In this document: in pieces, positions 1 through 5,538 of the stretch | How positions within the stretch are numbered: position 1 is the stretch's first letter | Layout of the letters: each line of letters starts with the position of its first letter | Origin: an uncultured Bacteroidales bacterium | GTDB taxonomy: Bacteria; Bacteroidota; Bacteroidia; Bacteroidales; P3 | Assembly (NCBI GenBank): GCA_947176875.1 | Contig: CAMWSI010000037.1 | Location: 1 to 7,410, forward strand | Length of the DNA: 7,410 bases | Reading direction: 5' to 3' | Position numbers and translations under genes: made by a program | The notes under the pieces: model-generated | Database searches by the model: none | What the model was told of the DNA's origin: nothing | What the model saw: only the letters and a program-made list of their open reading frames with translations

Positions 1-69
1 TATGTAGGATTCTGCCCCGAGGTCTATGGCCATTTCAGCACCAGCCATTTCAATTGTTTTTGGAACTAA
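1..69 (+). CDS. C-terminal end of an unidentified protein (partial, 5' end outside window)
   Basis: The first frame is open from the window edge for 22 codons and ends in TAA at 67-69. The tail reads YVGFCPEVYGHFSTSHFNCF followed by W and N. The codons are mostly C-ending (ttc, agc, acc, ggc), as in genes of this GC-rich genome, and the stop lies 18 nt before a strong intrinsic terminator, the layout expected at the end of a transcription unit. I do not recognise the family from so short a tail. Another frame is also open up to position 89 (stop 87-89) but has less typical codon use, so the choice of frame is not certain. Confidence 0.4.
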   Translation, partial: YVGFCPEVYGHFSTSHFNCFWN

Positions 70-87
70 TCGCAGACATACGACCAT

Positions 88-120
88 AAAAAAGGGGAGG
101 TTTAACACATCCCCTTTTTT
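88..120 (+). terminator. Rho-independent terminator, probably bidirectional
   Basis: An 11-bp perfect stem, AAAAAAGGGGA (88-98) paired with TCCCCTTTTTT (110-120), encloses an 11-nt loop. The plus strand ends in a T run that continues as ATTTTT. The A run on the left arm gives a U run on the opposite strand as well, so the element could stop transcription from both sides. It follows the probable stop codon at 67-69. Confidence 0.85.
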
Positions 121-154
121 ATTTTTCTCACCCGCCACTACGTTTTCATCCTAT

Positions 155-172
155 ATGTTCCACGTGGAACAT
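155..172. other. parS: parS partition site 1 (perfect 18-nt palindrome)
   Basis: The 18-nt sequence ATGTTCCACGTGGAACAT is a perfect palindrome, and its central 16 nt (156-171) is TGTTCCACGTGGAACA. This matches the bacterial parS consensus TGTTNCACGTGNAACA, the DNA site bound by the CTP-dependent clamp protein ParB in the ParABS chromosome-segregation system. It lies between a terminator and the acetyltransferase gene, outside any supported coding region. ParB is not encoded in this window, so function is inferred from the motif and from the presence of three more copies nearby. Confidence 0.88.
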
Positions 173-187
173 CACCGAAAAGCGAGC

Positions 188-214
188 GCATAGACAATGC
201 TGCATTGACTATGC
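188..214. repeat. 27-nt imperfect inverted repeat beside parS 1
   Basis: Arms GCATAG (188-193) and CTATGC (209-214), then an A/A mismatch, then CAATG (195-199) and CATTG (203-207), enclose a CTG centre. The element starts 16 nt after parS 1. No T run follows, so it is not a typical terminator. It could be a protein-binding palindrome or a cruciform-prone element; its function is unknown. Confidence 0.5.
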
Positions 215-285
215 CGGGCCGAAGTGGTGTCAAGCGAAACTTAACATTGAAACAAAATCGTGCGTCAGCCATACCGCCATAGGAC

Positions 286-320
286 TTTGACCGCCTCGAC
301 ATACAGAGGCGGACGTCAAA
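286..320 (+). repeat. Strong hairpin upstream of the acetyltransferase start
   Basis: CCGCCTC (291-297) pairs perfectly with GAGGCGG (306-312) around an 8-nt loop. After a 3-nt bulge (313-315) the stem extends with TTTGA (286-290) and TCAAA (316-320). It ends 7 nt before the -7 promoter-like box of the next gene. The A-rich stretch 318-323 follows it on the plus strand, not a T run, so it is not a plus-strand terminator. It may be an operator-like element, or the 3' hairpin of a minus-strand transcript. Confidence 0.5.
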
Positions 321-327
321 AAATCTT

Positions 328-336
328 TACCTTTGC
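328..336 (+). promoter_or_regulatory. Candidate Bacteroidetes -7 box for the acetyltransferase gene
   Basis: TACCTTTGC fits the Bacteroidetes -7 consensus TAnnTTTGY exactly. It ends 3 nt before the ATG at 340, so transcription would begin at or next to the start codon. I see no clear TTTG -33 element at the usual 19-21 nt spacing. The match is convincing as a sequence but the promoter is unproven. Confidence 0.5.
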
Positions 337-339
337 CCT

Positions 340-819
340 ATGGAAATAAGACGATACACAAGAACCGACTTGGAAGCCATCATTCAGCTATTCCATGAAA
401 CCGTACACACGGTTAATGCAAAAGAATACACCAACGAGCAGCTGAACGCTTGGGCACCGGCCACCATAGACAAAGATGAATGGGATGCCGCATTTTCAAA
501 ACACCTGACTTATGTAGTGACTCGAAATCGCATGATTATAGGCTTTGGAGATATGGATGAAACGGGATATCTTGACAAAATATTCGTACATAAAAATTTT
601 CAGAGAACAGGCATAGCCACCGCCATTTGCGACCGACTTGAAAGCGAGACAAAAGCCGATATTATCAAAGTTCATGCTTCCATCACAGCCAAACCTTTTT
701 TTGAAAAACGAGGCTATACCTGCGTTAAACGCCAAGAAGTCGAAAGAAAGGGCATACGCCTGACAAACTATGTCATGACCAAGAAAAATCGCCCTACCGA
801 TTCAGCTTTGCAATCATAA
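340..819 (+). CDS. GNAT-family N-acetyltransferase, YafP-like
   Basis: This encodes a 159-residue protein of the GCN5-related N-acetyltransferase superfamily, which transfers an acetyl group from acetyl-CoA to an amine on a small molecule or protein; the substrate is unknown. The acetyl-CoA pyrophosphate-binding motif A is visible as QRTGIA at residues 88-93, preceded by the beta-strand YLDKIFVH (77-84). The C-terminal part has VHASITAKPFFEKRGY (111-126), then QEVERKG and LTNYVM, which closely follows the C-terminal pattern I recall for E. coli YafP. The length fits the family. The start MEIRRYTRTD is the usual GNAT opening strand; there is no Shine-Dalgarno and a -7 promoter box sits almost against the ATG. 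The gene stands alone between parS sites 1 and 2, and parts of it are clearly more AT-rich than the DUF4175 gene. Family assignment is firm; YafP subfamily is likely. Confidence 0.9.
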   Translation: MEIRRYTRTDLEAIIQLFHETVHTVNAKEYTNEQLNAWAPATIDKDEWDAAFSKHLTYVVTRNRMIIGFGDMDETGYLDKIFVHKNFQRTGIATAICDRLESETKADIIKVHASITAKPFFEKRGYTCVKRQEVERKGIRLTNYVMTKKNRPTDSALQS

Positions 820-851
820 AACCAAAAAATCCACGAGCAGAAACTTAACCA

Positions 852-869
852 ATGTTCCACGTGGAACAT
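852..869. other. parS: parS partition site 2 (perfect 18-nt palindrome)
   Basis: This is identical over 18 nt to parS 1, ATGTTCCACGTGGAACAT, with the 16-nt consensus core at 853-868. It lies 33 nt after the stop codon of the acetyltransferase gene. The centre-to-centre distance from site 1 is 697 bp. Like the other sites it is intergenic. Confidence 0.88.
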
Positions 870-1126
870 CAATCCCAACACCTTCTGACAAAAAATCGTA
901 ACAAACAACAATGCCTTACGGGCTCCAATAGAACCAAATCTCGCAATAACCAAAATCACAATAGGACTTAATCGCCAAACAAAAAGAACAAGCGCCGTAA
1001 AAATATTTGAAACCAATGCTATCTAATCAGGGCCATACTTCTATATACATTCATTCGCATCTTAACTAAAATTAGCGGCATTCATGATTTCGCGATGCAC
1101 GATACGCAATTTTCGCAAGGCATAGC

Positions 1127-1140
1127 CCGGGCAAGCCCGG
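1127..1140. repeat. Short GC-rich inverted repeat
   Basis: CCGGGC (1127-1132) and GCCCGG (1135-1140) are perfect complements separated by AA. It stands out as a GC-rich island in an AT-rich region. No T run follows on either strand, so it is not a convincing terminator. Role unknown. Confidence 0.35.
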
Positions 1141-1230
1141 CCGACTTAACGAAACGCCGGATCTCTTCCAACCTTTTATTCGCCCCAGCATAGCCGATGC
1201 AAAAACATCGCCTCTGCCTTCGGCTTAAAT

Positions 1231-1257
1231 AAAACGTTCTTTTTCAAAGTACGTTTT
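1231..1257. repeat. 27-nt imperfect inverted repeat upstream of parS 3
   Basis: Arms AAAACGT (1231-1237) and ACGTTTT (1251-1257), then a T/T mismatch, then CTTT (1239-1242) and AAAG (1246-1249), enclose a TTC centre. Length and layout (outer arm, one mismatch, inner arm, 3-nt centre) are the same as in the element at 188-214, although the bases differ. The right arm could give a short T run, but no uninterrupted terminator tail follows. Confidence 0.45.
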
Positions 1258-1311
1258 GCGCCACGACCATCCGAAAACAAGTTTTTGATAGCTCGTTTGG
1301 CTGAATCAAAA

Positions 1312-1327
1312 CGTTCCACGTGGAACA
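1312..1327. other. parS: parS-like partition site 3 (one outer mismatch)
   Basis: CGTTCCACGTGGAACA matches the 16-nt parS consensus except for C instead of T at the first position. The 14-nt palindromic core GTTCCACGTGGAAC (1313-1326) is intact. The right flank continues ATCACC, as at site 1. It lies in the gene-free region, 459 bp from site 2. Confidence 0.8.
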
Positions 1328-1448
1328 TCACCAACATTATGCCCAATCCAGATCACAACAAGTCATGACATACAAAGGCAAAAACCGCAAAATCAAAATC
1401 AGTAATAACGATTGGACATTTCTACAACAGACGACTTACAATAATATG

Positions 1449-1473
1449 GATCGTCATCCGAAAGCGGACGATC
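1449..1473. repeat. Inverted repeat beside parS 4
   Basis: GATCGTC (1449-1455) and GACGATC (1467-1473) are perfect complements around 11 nt. An alternative inner pairing is TCCG (1457-1460) with CGGA (1465-1468) around AAAG. The element ends 7 nt before parS 4. On the minus strand it lies about 70 nt after the DUF4175 stop codon, so it could serve as a weak terminator or processing hairpin there, but no U run follows. Confidence 0.4.
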
Positions 1474-1480
1474 AAACCGA

Positions 1481-1496
1481 TGTTCCACGTGGAACT
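1481..1496. other. parS: parS-like partition site 4 (one outer mismatch)
   Basis: TGTTCCACGTGGAACT matches the 16-nt parS consensus except for T instead of A at the last position. The 14-nt palindromic core (1482-1495) is intact. The site is 169 bp from site 3 and 48 nt from the stop codon of the DUF4175 gene, which ends on the minus strand at 1545. Confidence 0.8.
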
Positions 1497-1544
1497 CCCA
1501 TCAAAAATAACCTCAACGGGAAAATTTCAAAAAGCGTAGCGGCA

Positions 1545-4500
1545 TCAACGCGACAAAAAATACTGTTCTACTTTTTGCTTGAAAAACGGATGCAGGGGCG
1601 GCATTCGTTGCTGTAAACCCTCACGGCTACGTTGCAGTTCCTCTTCTTCGAACTTCCAGTCTTGAATGCGGAACGGCTCAAATTCACGCCCTTCTTCCGA
1701 TTCGCGCTGTTCCTCCTTCTCACGCTTCATCTCAGCGTTCTCGGCCTCTAACAGGCGCGTTTGTATCTGTTGTTGCCGCAAAAGCATCTGCGGCGTAATC
1801 GTCTTGTGAACCAACTCCCGTTCCGTCCGTTCCATATCGCCCAAAAGACGTTGCAAATCCCCCTGCGCCTTGCCGTCCTGCCGCTTCATGGCCTCCACTT
1901 GTTTCTGCAAGGTACGTCGTATCATTTCCTGTTGAGCGGCCGCCCGCATAAAAGCCTCACTGCCGACCTGCCCCTGCTGTCCTTGCATGGCTTTCTGCAA
2001 GGCCTCCAAGCCACGGTTCAGGCTTTCCTGCATTTCGCTCAACGAAGGCCCATCCCCAGGCACCGGTTTTTCGCCATCCTGACCGTCCCGGCCATCGCCC
2101 TTCCGCCGGCCGTCTTGTTCCGACTCCGTACCGTCCGACTGACTTCCTTTCCCGCTTTCGCTCGCGCCAGAACCTTGCTGCGGCATACCCTCTCCGCCAT
2201 TCCCTTTCATGGACAAACCCATCTGCATTCTGTCCAACGACTCGGAAAGCAACAAAGCCAGTTCATTCAAACCATTCATCGTACGCTGTTGCGAAGCGAT
2301 GGCCTGACGGTTCTGTGTACGGTAATAACGGTAAACCGTCGTGTTCATCATGAGCAAATCCGACAACACCTGCCGGCTGTCCGAACGCAAATGCTTCAAA
2401 ACACCCTGCGTATGGACGGCTATCTGCGGTTGCCGCACGCTCAACGCCCGAATGCTGTCAGCCACCTGCGCCACATCGCGGTTCAAACGGTTCTGCCGCC
2501 GGACAACCATAGCGTAACGCGGATCCGAAACCGTCATGCTTTGCAACGACCCCATGACATCTTCCTGTTCGAACGACAACCGCACGATTTCCTTAAGCAA
2601 CAGCCGTAAATATTCGGCATCTTCAGCATCCTGATTCATCTGCATCGCGGCCTGTTGGGCGGATATATTCCGGCTCAGTGCCTGCAACCCCTCGGAAGCT
2701 TTTTGCTGGTCACCCGCCGCAGATTTGGTCTCACCGCGTTCCAAGGCTTCCCCAGCCCGCCGCATCCGTTCGGCCACCTCTTCCATGAGATCGGAGGGCA
2801 AATCGAACGAGAACGGCCGCCGCAACGCGTCGTTCTGACGGTCAAGCATCTCTAATGTACGTTGTATCTCGTCATAACGGCGGTTCAAAGCCTGTTGCGC
2901 TTCCGCCAAGGCCACGGAAGAATCGGCCGGCACCGGTTCGGTCCGCTGCTGCAAATCCTGCTGCATCTGCGCCAATTCCTGCAAATCGGCCGTCATTTTT
3001 TCCAATCCTTTCGCAAATTCAAGCCGTTTATAGATTTCTTGATTGCGAGTCCAATTCTGTACCAGATCGCGATGTTCTTCCTGCCATTGTTCCAAAGCCT
3101 CCACAACCTTTTCCTTGGGTGCGTTTTCCTGCAACCATTCCGTTATCTGTTCCAATTTCTGCAAAGCCTCTTCATTCCACAACTGTGACATGAGTTCTTC
3201 CAACTGCCGCGCCTGCTCACGCAATGCCGCGCTGTATTCGGTCCTGTCGGCACGCTGTTGCTCTTTCAGGGCCTGCACAGCTTCCCGGTAGGCGTCCACC
3301 TGGACTTTCTGCTCCGCTATCATGCGTTCCACCTTGCGGCGGTCGGACCAATCCCAATCCGCATTTTCCAAGAGCGAGCGGCTCAGGTCGCGGTACTGTT
3401 CCGCAAAGGCCGCCTGTCCCTCCGAAACTGAATCCAAGGCTTGCGCCACCTGGCCGCGATGCTCGCGCCATTGCCGTTGAGCCTCCGCCGCTTCCGCGAC
3501 ACGATAGGAGAACGCACGCGAAACAGCCGCCTTATAACCACCGTAAGGATCATTATCGCGTACTTCCAATTCGTAGAAGACCGAGACCCCTTCCCGCAAA
3601 TTCCAAACTTCCGGCGTCACGCCATAAACAAACCGTGTCCAACGGCCGTTCTCGGAAAAGAATAATCTGGCGCGACCCGACCGACAGGCAAACGGCTGAC
3701 CCGACAGCGAACCGGATGCCGGATCCGGCATCCGTTCGCTATCGCCGCCGAACAGCGTGTCCGTCCACAACAACCGATTGTCTTCATCCTTGACACGGAA
3801 CACAAGGCTGTGAAAACCATAGTCATCCGAAATTTCGCCTTGCAGGATGCGCTCGTAGAGACCGGCCGCTTCCGCAGGCGGTTCGGCTTCCGCAACCTCA
3901 ATACGCGGATAACGGTCAAGCCATACGTCGGTGCGGCAAACTATCGTGTCGGCACGATGATAGCCCGAAGTCTCCGGCACGAATTTATAAACGGAAGACT
4001 GCCACGCTTGTGTTTCATAGCGGAAAATCCGCTCCGATACCGAATCTGTAACCGAAAACGCGTCCTCCACCCCGTTCGAAGCAACCTCCCGCCCCTTGAC
4101 CATTGCCCGCGCCTCCGGCTCGCGCCGCGCCGTATGCACGGCCGTCAGACCCGTTTCCTCCTCCTCGACCAATACCGCCAACCCTTGAACCTCTGTCAAG
4201 CCTATGCCCCAACACAACCGCGTACCGTAAGGCACACCCGTTTCCGCCAGCTCCGCCGCGTCATCCACACGGCGCGGCGCGAGCCCCGTATAAGCCGGAT
4301 AGACCAAATCCAACGTCAGCGACGTGAGCACGACCGGCGGTACCACACGCAACCGATAGACCGGCCCCATATAACGTCCGGACTGCAACCGGAACTCGAC
4401 ATCGCCGTAAAGCGGCTCGAACGTATAATCGTAACGCCCTGCGGATACCGTGCGGCAATCGGCCCTGAACATCGACCGGGTGTCCGGCGGGTCCCCGGCC

Positions 4501-5330
4501 TGGACCGCCGGAACGGAGCCCCCCGACACCCATATCGTCAATGCCGAAGGCGTCCAATCCCCTTCCGCCGCAATCCGTAATGTGTAACGCTCGCCATAAG
4601 GAATACATAAAATACTATCTTCCAACTTAATAGAAAATGGAAATTCACGTACAAATACCTGTCTCGGATGGATCAGACGTTCGGAAGAGCCAACCAATAC
4701 CGACGGAAACAAAAAGACGGCCGCCACCGTCAGCGACAACGGCACGCCCAGCAGATACCACAACGGCCGCAACTGCACGGGACGGAAAACAGAGGTGAAA
4801 CGATAAGTTCGGAAATCAGCCGAAATCTGTTCGATGGCCGCCAAGGCCAAAACGGAAGTATCGGCATTTATTTCTTTTAGTTCCAGAACATTGTATAACT
4901 TATCACCCAATTCCGGAAAACAGTCGGACAACAGCCGCGCGGCTTCCATGCGGCTCAAACGGCACCGCCATGCCGCGACACCGCCAGGCGTTCCGCACGC
5001 CCCGCCGCCCAAACGTTTCCAAAGCGGCAAACCCACTTGCCAACCTACGACCCCCGCGGCGGCCAACATATAAAGCCAGAACAAAAATGTCCGCAAGCCC
5101 GACGGAGAACCCGAAAGCACCGTCTGACCCGTATCCGGTTGCCAATCCGCCTCCGGCTCCATTCCACCGCCAACACCGAAAAAAAACAGCGACTCGGCGG
5201 CCGCCATCAAAAGGAACAACAATAACAAAACCGCCAACGACCGTAAAATCCCTTTCCGGATTTCATAGCCGTAATACCGGTTTATGAACGCATCCAACTG
5301 CGCGATGAACGTTTCGTAATTCGTGCCCAT
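1545..5330 (-). CDS. Large DUF4175-type envelope protein of Bacteroidetes
   Basis: This encodes a 1261-residue protein of unknown function, anchored in the inner membrane. The N-terminus (ETFIAQLDAFINRYYGYEIR) and the segment at 216-231 (ERLIHPRQVFVREFPF) are typical of Bacteroidetes DUF4175 proteins, as are GEISDDYGF at 498-506 and RDNDPYGGYK at 591-600. Membrane segments lie at about 31-53, 80-100 and 189-212. A probably periplasmic beta-rich region spans about 220-610, and helical, coiled-coil-prone sequence 611-1035. A Gly/Ser/Gln/Asp-rich linker covers about 1041-1100, followed by a Gln/Glu-rich helical tail. I chose the ATG at 5330 because the characteristic N-terminus begins there and GGAGAAAG lies 8-15 nt upstream. 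A start at 5504 would add 58 residues of unlike sequence and run across the promoter region. The gene is divergent from the lipoprotein gene. Partners are unknown. Confidence 0.88.
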   Translation of the reverse strand: MGTNYETFIAQLDAFINRYYGYEIRKGILRSLAVLLLLFLLMAAAESLFFFGVGGGMEPEADWQPDTGQTVLSGSPSGLRTFLFWLYMLAAAGVVGWQVGLPLWKRLGGGACGTPGGVAAWRCRLSRMEAARLLSDCFPELGDKLYNVLELKEINADTSVLALAAIEQISADFRTYRFTSVFRPVQLRPLWYLLGVPLSLTVAAVFLFPSVLVGSSERLIHPRQVFVREFPFSIKLEDSILCIPYGERYTLRIAAEGDWTPSALTIWVSGGSVPAVQAGDPPDTRSMFRADCRTVSAGRYDYTFEPLYGDVEFRLQSGRYMGPVYRLRVVPPVVLTSLTLDLVYPAYTGLAPRRVDDAAELAETGVPYGTRLCWGIGLTEVQGLAVLVEEEETGLTAVHTARREPEARAMVKGREVASNGVEDAFSVTDSVSERIFRYETQAWQSSVYKFVPETSGYHRADTIVCRTDVWLDRYPRIEVAEAEPPAEAAGLYERILQGEISDDYGFHSLVFRVKDEDNRLLWTDTLFGGDSERMPDPASGSLSGQPFACRSGRARLFFSENGRWTRFVYGVTPEVWNLREGVSVFYELEVRDNDPYGGYKAAVSRAFSYRVAEAAEAQRQWREHRGQVAQALDSVSEGQAAFAEQYRDLSRSLLENADWDWSDRRKVERMIAEQKVQVDAYREAVQALKEQQRADRTEYSAALREQARQLEELMSQLWNEEALQKLEQITEWLQENAPKEKVVEALEQWQEEHRDLVQNWTRNQEIYKRLEFAKGLEKMTADLQELAQMQQDLQQRTEPVPADSSVALAEAQQALNRRYDEIQRTLEMLDRQNDALRRPFSFDLPSDLMEEVAERMRRAGEALERGETKSAAGDQQKASEGLQALSRNISAQQAAMQMNQDAEDAEYLRLLLKEIVRLSFEQEDVMGSLQSMTVSDPRYAMVVRRQNRLNRDVAQVADSIRALSVRQPQIAVHTQGVLKHLRSDSRQVLSDLLMMNTTVYRYYRTQNRQAIASQQRTMNGLNELALLLSESLDRMQMGLSMKGNGGEGMPQQGSGASESGKGSQSDGTESEQDGRRKGDGRDGQDGEKPVPGDGPSLSEMQESLNRGLEALQKAMQGQQGQVGSEAFMRAAAQQEMIRRTLQKQVEAMKRQDGKAQGDLQRLLGDMERTERELVHKTITPQMLLRQQQIQTRLLEAENAEMKREKEEQRESEEGREFEPFRIQDWKFEEEELQRSREGLQQRMPPLHPFFKQKVEQYFLSR

Positions 5331-5391
5331 TTTCGCTTTCTCCGCGGCGGTTCGACACTCGCTTTCCACGACGTTTTCCGACGGACGGTTC

Positions 5392-5408
5392 CGGATTTTC
5401 AAAATCCG
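5392..5408. promoter_or_regulatory. 17-nt palindrome at the expected transcript start of the DUF4175 gene
   Basis: CGGATTTT (5392-5399) and AAAATCCG (5401-5408) are perfect complements about a single central C. The palindrome lies just downstream of the minus-strand -7 box at 5416-5424, at or immediately after the likely start of transcription. A competing pairing exists between CGGACGG (5382-5388) and CCGTCCG (5406-5412). It could be an operator or a 5' leader hairpin; the sequence alone does not decide. Confidence 0.45.
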
Positions 5409-5415
5409 TCCGAAT

Positions 5416-5424
5416 GCAAAATTA
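5416..5424 (-). promoter_or_regulatory. Candidate -7 box for the DUF4175 gene
   Basis: On the minus strand the sequence reads TAATTTTGC, an exact fit to the Bacteroidetes -7 consensus TAnnTTTGY. Transcription would start near 5411, giving a leader of about 80 nt before the ATG at 5330. A -33 element is not clear. The position favours the short start of the gene over one at 5504. Confidence 0.45.
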
Positions 5425-5476
5425 AAGAATATTGCATATAATTGCCCATAAATAATAGTTTCTCTGAAAAATTTAT

Positions 5477-5485
5477 TATTTTTGC
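5477..5485 (+). promoter_or_regulatory. Candidate -7 box for the lipoprotein gene
   Basis: TATTTTTGC fits TAnnTTTGY exactly and lies in a very AT-rich stretch. Transcription would start near 5490, leaving a leader of about 50 nt before the ATG at 5539. No clear -33 TTTG is found at 19-21 nt spacing. Together with the box at 5416-5424 it forms a divergent promoter pair. Confidence 0.45.
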
Positions 5486-5538
5486 GTCTTGCATTGTTTA
5501 ACATAACAGCGATGCGACAACCTTAAAAACGGAAAACC

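Larger units (their letters stand above)
820..1544. other. 725-bp gene-free region with three parS-like sites
   Basis: I find no convincing coding region between the acetyltransferase stop and the 3' end of the DUF4175 gene. Open frames here read through the parS palindromes, have unusual composition and overlap neighbours. The region carries three of the four parS-type palindromes and several inverted repeats (1127-1140, 1231-1257, 1449-1473). I see no DnaA boxes of the TTATCCACA type, no tRNA and no obvious structured RNA. The best reading is a non-coding partition region. Confidence 0.65.

Noticed and set aside
768..1016. 82-codon minus-strand open frame containing MFHVEH
   Set aside because: MFHVEH is simply the translation of the parS 2 palindrome. 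The frame overlaps the 3' end of the acetyltransferase gene and otherwise reads as AT-rich random hydrophobic sequence.
820..1544. Replication origin (oriC)
   Set aside because: The parS cluster suggests origin proximity, but I see no DnaA-box cluster of the TTATCCACA type and no dnaA gene, so an origin is not called.
1320..1616. 98-codon plus-strand open frame starting MEHHQHYAQ
   Set aside because: Its first codon lies inside parS 3, it reads through parS 4 and runs 70 nt into the DUF4175 gene on the other strand. Composition is not protein-like and no family is recognisable.
1761..5287. Long plus-strand and other-frame open reading frames inside the DUF4175 gene
   Set aside because: They are shadows produced by the GC-rich coding frame on the minus strand; their translations are His/Arg/Pro-rich and resemble no family.
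5331..5504. N-terminal extension of the DUF4175 protein by 58 residues
   Set aside because: The extension covers the candidate promoter and palindrome, lacks family similarity, and the ATG at 5330 has a good ribosome-binding site and starts the recognisable N-terminus.
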